Shown piece by piece: positions 37,551 through 45,679 of a stretch of 64,000 nt of DNA. The notes beneath the pieces were generated by a model. It searched no databases, had not been told where the DNA came from, and saw nothing but the letters and a program-made list of their open reading frames with translations. Source of the stretch: Rhododendron vialii (taxonomy: Eukaryota; Streptophyta; Magnoliopsida; Ericales; Ericaceae); NCBI RefSeq assembly GCF_030253575.1, contig NC_080566.1, forward strand, positions 29,919,001 through 29,983,000. Direction: 5' to 3'. Numbering within the stretch: position 1 is the first letter of the stretch; the number at the start of each line of letters is the position of its first letter. The position numbers were made by a program, and so were the translations under genes.

Positions 37551-38159
37551 CATTGTCGTACAAACAAAAGCATACATACGCGACAGCCTTGCCAAGCAAA
37601 CAGATCCAAAAAACAAATATCTCCTCAAAACGCACGTAGGCATAGTCGAAGCACTTTGCAAGACTACAATTAACTCCAAACCTAAAACTAAAACCTTCTT
37701 TTGTGGGAAATAATTTACACGTTTATCTATTCTGTTCACTAGTTCAACCTAATATAAAAAGATGGTAAAAACTTCCAAATTCCGTAGAAACACACGCAAT
37801 TGCGCGCGTACTTGAAGATACCGATACAAAAAGTTGCAAAGGTTCTTTCCGTACCTGCTTCAACTGCCCACGGCGCTTGGACAACAAGACAATCTGGTCA
37901 TTGAGGGTTTTCCAAGCCTTGGCTTCGTAGCAAAGCTGCAAGATGTCGGTGACGGCTTTCTTGGTACCGGCCACGTCGTTGTCGAGCCTCATCTTCTTCT
38001 CCACGTTCAGAAGCGACTCTATCTTCGCCTCCAAATCGCCTGCGACTTCCTGCAGAAACACAAAACCATCGAAAGAAAATATACATAGTTTAATAATCGT
38101 TCGAACCAAGGTTGAGATCTACAAACAGAGTAGTTGAGATTGAGTTTGAATGTTACCAT
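29374..38159 (-). CDS. RPN5: 26S proteasome non-ATPase regulatory subunit RPN5 (PSMD12)
   Basis: RPN5 is a PCI-domain subunit of the 19S lid, needed for lid assembly and docking of the deubiquitinase. Eleven exons read on the minus strand: 38159-38157, 38049-37855, 35294-35187, 35079-34975, 34846-34790, 34693-34497, 32150-32051, 31915-31803, 31699-31546, 31463-31386 and 29592-29374. All junctions are GT/AG and phases agree, giving 443 codons including TGA, so 442 residues, the length I recall for Arabidopsis RPN5a. Conserved blocks in order are [110 protein letters not shown] and the PCI segment at about 240-410 with [18 protein letters not shown] and [20 protein letters not shown]. It ends [22 protein letters not shown]. 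The first coding exon is just ATG followed directly by the donor. Introns 2, 6 and 10 are long and carry repeats. No lesion seen. Confidence 0.96.
30357..30850. mobile_element. hAT-type MITE with GGGGACACGG internal repeats, in RPN5 intron 10
   Basis: Ends CTATGAAGCACCGACAC and GTGTCCGTGCATCATAG are inverted repeats (14/17), with a perfect 8-bp duplication ATCAACAC (30349-30356, 30851-30858). The interior has many GGGGACACGG units, degenerate GGCCAAACTGTAATTTTT units and (TTTA/AAAT)n. Confidence 0.88.
30858..31224. repeat. MITE-like inverted-ended segment in RPN5 intron 10
   Basis: CTCAGTTTGGAT (30858) and ATGCAAACTGAG (31224) are inverted repeats. The interior has GGAATGTGATTCCTGATGA-like motifs typical of Tourist-type MITEs. 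No clean duplication was found. Confidence 0.4.
32250..32600 (-). repeat. Possible non-LTR retroelement 3' end in RPN5 intron 6
   Basis: A T8 run followed by GATAAATAAATAGTTATATT and text such as AAGGGAATGCCACCCAAATA resembles 3' ends of plant LINE-type repeats inserted in reverse. The boundaries and class are uncertain. A similar T-run plus GGATAAATCAA motif occurs at 55131 in the palindrome. Confidence 0.3.
32680..33034. mobile_element. MULE-type foldback MITE in RPN5 intron 6
   Basis: Ends CGGGGCGGTTCCGGGGACAC and its near complement (33015-33034) with long imperfect arms; a second palindromic block is AAGGGTGCCCGCGA/TCGCGGGCACCCTT. Flanks CTTATTTAT (32671-32679) and CTTATCAAT (33035-33043) match 7/9, a Mutator-type 9-bp duplication. 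Confidence 0.75.
36006..36220 (-). mobile_element. LTR remnant, Copia-like, in RPN5 intron 2
   Basis: On the minus strand it starts TGTTGGAGAAAAAG, contains a TATA box CTATAAATAAG, then TTAATAAAG and ends near CCTACGTCACA. This is typical of a short Copia LTR. No internal domain follows, so it is solo or a fragment. Flanking 5-mers do not match and the 3' boundary is uncertain. Confidence 0.5.
36805..37680 (+). repeat. Diverged direct duplication within RPN5 intron 2
   Basis: About 36805-37095 and 37362-37680, offset by about 558 bp, share in the same order CAAATTGAATCCAATT/CAAATTGCATCCAATT, the CATGTA block, GCATACATAC, CAAACAGAT and ATCTCTCCT/ATCTCCTC. It is an old intron duplication; the second copy contains a (CT)n expansion. 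Confidence 0.6.
37508..37546 (+). repeat. (CT)n microsatellite in RPN5 intron 2
   Basis: Roughly 19 uninterrupted CT units. Confidence 0.95.
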
Positions 38160-38385
38160 CTTGGATTGGAATTCGAGATTGAAACAGGGAAGTCGAATGA
38201 ACTAGGTTTTAGAGAGAGAGAGAGAGAGAGTTGTGAATCTGAAACCCTATAAGAGAGAGAGTGCTGTGTTTGCCGTAGTGTGCAAGACAGGAATACCCCT
38301 CTCCCTTCTTCTTTTTCGGTTTTTAAAACGGAAAAATACTCCTCTCCCTGTGACTCGAACTGTCGAACATAGGCCTATTTTGGCC

Positions 38386-38593
38386 GGATCCGGGGTGCGG
38401 TAGTGTATCCTGTGTAGGGCAGCGTACAATCGCAACTCTTATCAATTAACGGTTCAAATTAAAAATAATTTTTTATCGATAAAAGATATTTATTATCGGT
38501 TAAAGATTAAAAATACATTGTAACAAATGATTCACGAGATCAATGGTCTGTATTTTGCACTACAACGGGGTGCATTATGACACCTCCGGTTCC
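38386..38593. mobile_element. MULE-type MITE upstream of RPN5
   Basis: Ends GGATCCGGGGTG / CACCTCCGGTTCC with flanks ATTTTGGCC (38377-38385) and ATTTTGGCA (38594-38602), an 8/9 match as a 9-bp duplication. It lies about 230 bp upstream of the RPN5 ATG. Confidence 0.65.
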
Positions 38594-39775
38594 ATTTTGG
38601 CAAATTATCCAAATTGAGTATATGTTTTTGTTCCTATTCAAATTTTTTTGCACTTATTAATTTTACATCAATTTTTTTTAATTGTTGCTTCGGAATCTAA
38701 ATAGTAAAAAAATACTATCGAAATTCAAATTTTTTTTAATAAAGACAAAAATAAGTCGATTATGTGAAGCAATAATTCACATAAAATCGACGTATGGGTA
38801 CGTATATTTCCCCATAAACCAGTTACAATATGAACCACAGAAACACGTATGAGTTCAGGTAAATGATCTCCTGAATATTGGGTAGCTGTTGTTAAATGAG
38901 GTCAAATGCTTTATGAAATGGGGGAATCACATAAAATATAGCCAGAAAAACTATTTCGATAGCGGCATTAAATAAGAACAAAAAAATAATCCGTTTGGAT
39001 TATTTGGCCAAAATAGGGTTAATTATTCAATGTCTCTCAAGCACTCAAGTAACATATCCCAAACTCTTTTCTACCACACATTTGTATAGATTAGAAGTCA
39101 TTTTGTAATGGGGTGACAGTGCCAAACATTGAATAATTTTCCCTGTAACTCAATTCGGTATTTTGGAGTTTTTAGGGTTTGTTCAATTACTATGGAAAAG
39201 AAATGAAGGGAAAATAAAAAAATTCTTCTATTTTGAGAGGGGAAAAAAAAGAGAGAAGAAAATAATTAAACAGGGGCTTATGAAAGGTAAATTTTTCTCC
39301 AAACTTTTTCTTCTCTGTTTCTTCATTTTCTTTTCCCTTTTTTTTTTCCATAGGTACCAAAGAGGTTGTTAAATTTGGGTGGGCTTTCTTGATAAAGAAA
39401 AAAGGGAAAATGACAGCTCAAGACGTGTTTTGGGTGGGCCGATGAACTTTTATAGAAACTCGGCCCGATTGAACTTAACCCGAGGCTCAGTCCGTCATCT
39501 ACTTTACCCGGCTTATCACTTGATAAGTTTTGGGCTATTTTTACCTTGGACATTTTAATTTATTTATGCGAGACACCAAGGCATGCACACTATACGTGTT
39601 AATGGAAAGGATGGAAAAATAAAATTCTTAAATTTGAATTATTGAAAATTTGGAATGTGACATATTCTTTTTTGTTTTTTCTCTTCTTGGTAGTTTATTG
39701 GAGCATCTCCAACCATGCCCCATATTGAGGGGAAAAAATTGTAATTTATCACCTCTTTTTTTCAATTTCTTGCCA

Positions 39776-40350
39776 CTGAGCTCCATCAGCACCACCACCA
39801 CTGAGCTCCACCACCGCTAGATTGCTCCATCACCCCCTCTCATCACTCCCTCTCTCTCCTGTCTACCACACATTTCCATTACTCATCGACAACACCACCA
39901 CCACGAGCATTCAATTATTCTGTCCCACCATTGTCGGATTTTAAAATATGAAAGATTGACGATAAAAAAATAAAATATGAAAGTTGCACATAATTTCGGA
40001 TTTTAAAATATGAAAATTACATGTATTTTCGGATTTTAAAATATGAAAATTGGACATATTTTGGGATTTTAAAATCCGAACGTTGTACATACTTCCCGTG
40101 CATAGTTCGAAAATCCTTTGGATATTAAAAATTCAAAAAAAATTCTAACTTTCATATTTTAAGATCCAAAATTTTGTGCAACTTTCATATTTTAACTTCT
40201 GACAATGTTGGAACAAACTAATTGAATGCTAGTGGTGGTGGTGTTTCCGACGGTGAGTGATGGGAATGGGTGGAGGAGAGGAGGGAGGGAGTGACGAGAG
40301 CGGTGATGGAGCTTGCTGGTGGTGAGTGGTGATGGAGCTCGGTGGTGGTG
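39776..40350. repeat. Long imperfect inverted repeat (foldback)
   Basis: Left arm about 39776-39945 (CTGAGCTCCATCAGCACC..., AGCATTCAATTA) and right arm about 40205-40350 are reverse complements. The centre holds several copies of GGATTTTAAAATATGAAA. The arms create proline-, serine- and histidine-rich nonsense ORFs. Ends not defined. Confidence 0.6.
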
Positions 40351-40701
40351 TGGTGGTCGATGGTTGTGGTTGTAGAGAATGGAGTGAGAACAGAGAGAGA
40401 GAGAGGGCGAAGTTCAAATTTTTGGGTATAAATTTGGTTTTTTGGTGGGAAGAGTAAATAGGAAAATTCAAGGGTATTTTTTGGTTATATTTAGCAAATT
40501 GTTAACACTACAAAAAAAAGGGGTGTGGGTTTTCTTTAGCAAAGTATTGTATGTAGCAAATTTATGGTTGCAAAAAGAAGCTGCCAATGAAATATTTCAC
40601 ACCTAACCCTAAAGAACTTCCAAAAGGCTACCCACATTCTGTATTCCATCACTGAAACACATTACCCTAAAGAAGACCTACACTAAAATTGGAGTTGCAA
40701 C

Positions 40702-41239
40702 TAGGGCTGCAAACGAGCCGAGCCGAGCCGAGCTTTATAGTGTTCAAGCTTGTTTATTAAGTTTTTAACGAACACGAGCTCGAGCTTCAGCTCAGTAAAA
40801 ACTTAATGAGTCGAGCTCGAGCCGAGCAGGCCTTGGCTTGACTCGAGCTGGAGCTTGTTCACAAGCTTCAATGGACCAACGAAAAATGTATATATATCCT
40901 CGAATAGGCCTAATACAACCAAAAATATTTTGATTGTGAAGGTATATATCTTTCGTTTTCCTATGGAGTAGGGGTGTACTGGTGTACGTGTGCTCTCGCC
41001 TCCCTTGGTTGACTGAAAAGTGAAAATAGAAAGAATAAATTATGAAATAACAATAAAAATCCTAAACTTAAGTATATCTACCCCAACTCGCGAGCCGAGC
41101 TTATCCTGGCTCGAGCTCGGCTCGTTTACAAAACGAGCTAAAAAAATCGGCTCGAGCTCGTTCATTTAACTTCCGAGCCAAGCTTGAACGAGCCACTAAC
41201 AAGCCGAGCTGCGAGCGGCTTGATTCATTTGCAGCCCTA
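40702..41239. mobile_element. hAT-type MITE, GAGCC-rich family, best-preserved copy
   Basis: Ends TAGGGCTGCAAACGAGCC and TCATTTGCAGCCCTA with a perfect 8-bp duplication GTTGCAAC (40694-40701, 41240-41247). Runs of GAGCCGAGC and GAGCTCGAGC fill both arms. The centre (about 40870-41085) is unrelated AT-rich sequence. Confidence 0.92.
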
Positions 41240-41819
41240 GTTGCAACATTTCTAGATGGTATCAATGGCCACTCTTAGAGCATCCCCAATGGGGATGTAA
41301 AACCAGGTGCTATACTTAAAATACAACCGGATGCCAAAAAAAACCCTTCCAATGGGGATGTAAAATGGAACAAATCAGGTGGTAAAATGGTAGAGATGGA
41401 AAAGGAGATGGATATTTCCATCCCCATTTAACTACAGCTATAATTGACAGGTCATCACCCAACTGAAAATACAAGAAATTTGGACAATCGAAATTTACCT
41501 AATTTCGTCGGAAAGTCACCGGAATTTTGATGAACACGTCGGAATCTGCACCACTCCGGAAGCTTGCTGAAAACTAATTCCGGGTCTAGAGATCACCGTC
41601 TCCGACCCCGATTCTTGACGATTCATGGACGGAGCAGATGGAACCCTCGTCCAACCCCTTCAGAAACCCTCGTCCAGCCCCTTTCGTTTTTCTCGTCGAG
41701 TTCCAGAGTTTCAGCCAATATTTCTCTTCCGTTCGTAGAGAGAGAGGGGGAGGCGGGGGGGGCGCGGGGGTTTCTCCTGGTTCAGAGGGGGGGGGGGGTC
41801 TGGTTTTGATGTTTTGATC

Positions 41820-41821
<2 letters not shown>

Positions 41822-41856
<35 letters not shown>
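41822..41856 (+). repeat. (GA)n microsatellite
   Basis: About 17 GA units inside the left part of the PIF/Harbinger element, preceded by a G-run at about 41788-41797. Confidence 0.95.
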
Positions 41857-41860
<4 letters not shown>

Positions 41861-42102
41861 AAGGAGAAAGAGTAAAGTGGGTGGAATGTGAGCCAATGGG
41901 TCATTTGATCCGACCGTTGGTTTGTTTGTTTGTTTTTTTTTAATTTATGGGAATCCGACCGTTGGCTGCCAACGGATCTCAAAAAATAGCAACGGTAATT
42001 TTTATTTCCTACCTATAAATGTGTGTTTCTAATAGAATTTTACCCAACAAAAATTTTCTCCATTCTCCACAAACAACCTCCAAAAAAAATAGTGTATCAA
42101 TT

Positions 42103-43168
42103 ATGGCAGAGGGAAATCGTAGTGCGAGAGGAAAATCGTTCAACTCTGATCAAGATGAAGCAATTTGTAATGCTTACTTGTGCGTTAGTCAAAACCCGAT
42201 TGTCGGTACCAACCAATCACGATCTAAATTATGGGATCGGGTTGCAAAAAAATACACCGAATTCACAGGAGGCGATGTACGATCGGATGCTTCTATCAAG
42301 TCTCGATGGCAAGTCATCCAGCAGGCTTGCAACAAATATCGTGGACATTTAAGGCAAATTCAAAGGCAACATCAAAGTGGAAAGACAGAACAAAATGAGG
42401 TATTATTATTTTGTTAATAATATTATTTTGTTTTCATAAGAATTTGTTAATATTATTATTTTGATAATTAATTAAATTATTTTGTTATTATTTGTGTAGA
42501 TTGATCTAGCGAAGAGACATAACAAAGATACTGAGACTAACCTTTCACCAATTTGGATTGTTGCTGGGCAATCTTAGAACACAGTATGAAGTGGGCGGAT
42601 TTAACCCCACCCCGGTCCGACCCAAGATCTTCACAAATGGATACGAGTTCGGTCCTGCTATCTCCTGATTTCTCTCAAAATCCAAACTTGGACTCTCCTG
42701 ATTTCTCTCAAGTTCCAAACACAGCGACTACATTGGAAGATAGCAATCCTACGGGTGGAGGTAGTGTTCAGCCTCTAAGAAAGAGGCCTCCTAGATGTAA
42801 AGCATCAAAGGTAAAATTATTGAAGACCAAAAAAATCAGAAAACGAGGAACGTGAATGGATAAATTTGATGGAAAAATTCAACCAAACTACATCTGACAA
42901 GGAAAGTAGGAGAGCTGAAATGGAAGCAAGAAGAGTTGCGGCTTTGGAAAGGACTACAGCAAATGATGAGAGAAGGGTGGCGCTTGAGGAGAGGAAGGCA
43001 ACAATAAAGGAAAAAGAGATGGAAGATAGGATTATGCAAATGGACTTGGATTTGGTTCAAGACCCCCAAATGAAGGCTTATTACCAGTATCGCAAGGGTG
43101 AAATCTTGGCTAAATGGACGGCTAGCTCAAGTTTGAACGGTTATTTTTCTGGTTTTCCTGATTATTGA
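42103..43168 (+). pseudogene. PIF/Harbinger ORF1, SANT/Myb-like DNA-binding protein (frameshifted)
   Basis: ORF1 proteins of this superfamily bind the element's DNA and assist the transposase. Exon 1 (42103-42399) encodes MAEGNRSARGKSFNSDQDEA, the helix SKLWDRVAKKYTEF and the SANT-like SIKSRWQVIQQACNKYRGHL. An intron with GT/AG ends spans 42400-42499. Exon 2 begins with IDLAKRH and then loses frame near 42540, where one nucleotide is missing before the expected LDCCWAIL stretch. A second shift lies near 42835, just before EREWINLMEKFNQ. The C-terminal coiled coil (42866-43168, ERTTANDERRVALEERKATI, then MKAYYQYRKGEILAK) is open. Two frameshifts make it a pseudogene; an unrecognised splice pattern is a less likely alternative. 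Confidence 0.82.
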
Positions 43169-43278
43169 TTGTAATAATTTTTTATTGTCATATGTAATAG
43201 TCTTTAGCAATTATGTAATAATCTTGACTTTGATGTAATCGTTGAGTACTATTCGATAATAAAATGCATTTTATTTAG

Positions 43279-43378
43279 CTAATGAAGTACAAGACTCGAT
43301 AATGAAATACAAGACTCGAAAATGAAATACAAGACTCGATAATGAAATACAAGACTCGAAAATGAAATACAAGACACG
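43279..43378 (+). repeat. Five tandem 18-bp repeats between the convergent transposon genes
   Basis: Units of AATGAAATACAAGACTCG plus variants alternate AT/AA at the joint, covering about 100 bp. They lie just past the stop codons of both ORF1 and ORF2. Not CRISPR-like: no spacers. Confidence 0.9.
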
Positions 43379-43384
43379 GGAACC

Positions 43385-44681
43385 TCATTCTTCATCTCCA
43401 TTACGGGCCCATAGGTGTTCAATAAGATCATTGCGGAGCGAATGATGTGCCTCATTTGATCGAATCCTGCGGTTATTTTTAAAGAAATCAACCAATGCAG
43501 GAGTGATATCTCTCGATACTTGAATTGGGTTGGAAGAAAGAAGTTCAGTAATTTCATCACTAGCATCATGATCACGTTGGTCTTCAATTATCATGTTATG
43601 CAAAATGACACATGTTTTCATGATGTAGCCTAGATCCTCCTCATTCCAGAATCGCGCCGGTCCTCTCACAATTGCCCAGCGTGCTTGGAGTACGCCAAAT
43701 GCCCTTTCAACATCCTTGCGACATGCCTCCTACATCCTCGCAAAGTGTTGCTTCTTTCTTCCTTGTGGTTGAGAAATGGTTCGGACGAGAGTCGCCCATT
43801 TTGGATAGATACCATCAGCAAGGTAGTACCCCATGTCGTACTGACTCCCGTTAACAACAAAATGGGCTGGAGGGGCACGACCGGCCCTAAAATCATCAAA
43901 GAGATGAGATTGATCAAGCACGTTGATATCGTTGAATGACCCAGGCATGCCAAAGAAAGCATGCCAAATCCACAAATCATACGATGTAACTGCTTCAAGT
44001 ACGATAGTAGGTTTTCCGCTGCGGCCACTGAAGAAGCCATGGTAAGTCGTTGGACATTTGTCCCACTACCAATGCATACAATCCAAGCTGCCTAGCATTC
44101 CAGGAAAACCACGTTGATTGCCCACATGTAGGAGCCTTGCAGTATCTGCTTCATTTGGTTTTCTCAGGTATTCTGCTTCAAAAATAGAGATAACGCCTCT
44201 ATAGAAGCTTTGAAGACTCAACTGTTGTAGTTCCCCCAATCTTGAGATACTCATCAAGACTATCAGCAGGCGTCCCGTATGCCATCATCCTCAGAGCTGC
44301 TGTCATCTTTTGGATACCAGAAAGACCTGCAGCTCCCGTCGCATCATTCCTTTGGACGAACGTCACGTCATGTTGTTGGAGTTTGCCCAAGATCTTGTGA
44401 AATAAGGGTCGACTCATTCGAAAACGTTGCTGAAACAACTTTTCGTCATAGAGCGGATACTCACAAAAGTAATCAGCATTGAGTCGTTGGTCGGCAGCAA
44501 CTCTGTCACGGGGGATCCAGGCTTGACCGCTTGTAGAACCAACATGACCTCCTTGTTGGCGTCTTCTTTGAAATTTTTGGTATTGCCTGGCCATGATCAA
44601 TTGCGCCATTGCAATCTCATCATCATCGGAGGAAGATCCGTCAAATTCTCCCAGTAATATTCTGTGGGTTAAACTGCTCAA
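43385..44681 (-). pseudogene. PIF/Harbinger DDE transposase (inactivated)
   Basis: Start MSSLTHRILLGEFDGSSSDD (44681); end LRNDLIEHLWARNGDEE (43385). Family motifs are RRFRMSRPLFH-like (QQRFRMSRPLFHKIL), KMTAALRMMAYGTPADSLDE, RGFPGMLGSLDCMHW with the first catalytic Asp, SFNDINVLDQS with the second, and CRKDVERAFGVLQARWAIVR with the catalytic Glu. Three lesions are visible: a frameshift near 44215 (after TTTVES), a TAG at 44066-44068 directly after CMHW, and a TAG at 43730-43732 after KKQHFARM. It is DDE_Tnp_4 type (PIF). It cannot make a full protein. Confidence 0.92.
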
Positions 44682-44949
44682 GATGATTTTTTTGGAAAGA
44701 GGAGACTGTATATAGATTTGAGTGTGAGAATGAATAATGGGGAGGATAGTATATATAGATGGTAAGTAAATGGTGTAGTTGAGAGTAGATAAGAGTAAAT
44801 GACTGAAGTAAATGGTGTAGATGAGAGTAAATGATGTAGTTGAGAGTGGGGAGTAAATGGATCAATTAAATGACGTGGTTGATAATTGATGGGAGTAAAT
44901 GGATGAAGTAAATTGTGTAACTGAAGTGGATGAGAAGTAAAAACAAAAA

Positions 44950-45150
44950 TATGGGACGGAAGTTTTTTTTTTTTTTCCGGAAATTTTTTTTTTTTAAGTT
45001 CTCGATTACTGGATACCAAAATTATTTTTCAACAGAAGTAGTACTTAAAAATATGAGACGGAAGTATTATTTTTTTTTTCCGGATATATTTTTTTTTTTA
45101 AGTTCTCGATTACCGGATACCAAAATTATTTTTCAACGGAAGTAGTACTT
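44950..45150 (+). repeat. Tandem duplication of about 102 bp near the transposon's right end
   Basis: Two copies share GACGGAAGT, a T-run, CCGGA, another T-run, AAGTTCTCGATTAC and GGATACCAAAATTATTTTTC. Upstream (about 44640-44945) lie degenerate GTAAATGGTGTAGTTGAGAG-like units. These are subterminal repeats of the element. Confidence 0.8.
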
Positions 45151-45347
45151 AAATTAGGATTAAGAAAGTTGAGGAAAATTAAGGAGGATGGAAAGTTAGT
45201 TAATTATCCATCTTTTTTTTACATCTCACCATTGGATAGGAATGGGTTTCATTTTACATCTAACCAACTTTTAACCACTTTTTACATCTAAAATAACTAT
45301 ACAACCTCTTCTAAAATACATCCCCATTCCCATTGGGGATGCTCTTA

Positions 45348-45679
45348 AACTGCACAAAACACCCACACCAAACACACCTATACGTTGCCAACCGCTTCTC
45401 TTTTTTTTGTCCTTTGGGGTGCCGTACATACTTTTCCTAAGACTGTGTTTCGATCATAAATTTGTAGAGAGATTTAGCGCAAGGAAAGCAAAATGCCGTG
45501 GATCCGAATAAATAAATTTGATCTGTGTCGCTTCATTATCTTTTTATCTTTTCCGTTGCCTTCTCATTCCCACCATAAATCCATCCACATATCCATAATC
45601 CAAGCACAGACTAAATCAATTCAGGTTTTCAACGCAAGACCAGTGACATTTCTCTAACTTCAATTTCTTCTACCCAAAC
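45348..45679. other. Spacer downstream of the DHHC pseudogene
   Basis: About 330 bp without a recognisable gene; possibly the remains of the pseudogene's 3' UTR. Confidence 0.5.

Larger units (their letters stand above)
38160..41277. other. Region upstream of RPN5, transposon-rich
   Basis: The RPN5 5' leader and promoter lie from 38160 and include a GA tract at 38211-38230. Beyond that I see only repeats (38386-38593, 39776-40350, 40702-41239). A GAGCATCTCCAACC terminus at about 39703 lacks a partner. Poly-Pro/Ser/His ORFs here are low-complexity. Confidence 0.55.
41278..45344. mobile_element. PIF/Harbinger transposon with two convergent, inactivated genes
   Basis: Termini GAGCATCCCCAATGGGGATG and CATTGGGGATGCTC are inverted repeats flanked by TTA (41275-41277 and 45345-45347), the 3-bp duplication of this superfamily. 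It encodes the two proteins autonomous PIF/Harbinger elements need, convergent with each other: a SANT/Myb-like ORF1 on the plus strand and a DDE transposase on the minus strand. Both are broken. The element begins 31 bp after the hAT MITE's duplication and is 4067 bp. Confidence 0.93.

Noticed and set aside
37744-38109. ORF with an N-terminus [20 protein letters not shown] before the RPN5 exon
   Set aside because: The extra residues are translation of intron 1; the real start is the ATG at 38159 joined by splicing.
39703-39716. GAGCATCTCCAACC, a Tourist-type terminus
   Set aside because: No partner terminus within the following 1.5 kb; may be a truncated MITE but cannot be bounded.
40229-40471. 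Pro/Ser/His-rich minus-strand ORF
   Set aside because: Low-complexity product of the foldback arm; no domain and no start context.
40507-40535. CACTACAAAAAAAAGGGG, like a CACTA (En/Spm) transposon end
   Set aside because: No matching inverted end and no 3-bp duplication found, so a chance match or an isolated remnant.
43279-43378. Short regular repeats that might suggest a CRISPR array
   Set aside because: The units are head-to-tail with no unique spacers, inside a plant transposon.
44427-44657. Antisense ORFs across the transposase regions (also at 54109 and 62347)
   Set aside because: Frame shadows of the transposase; no independent support.
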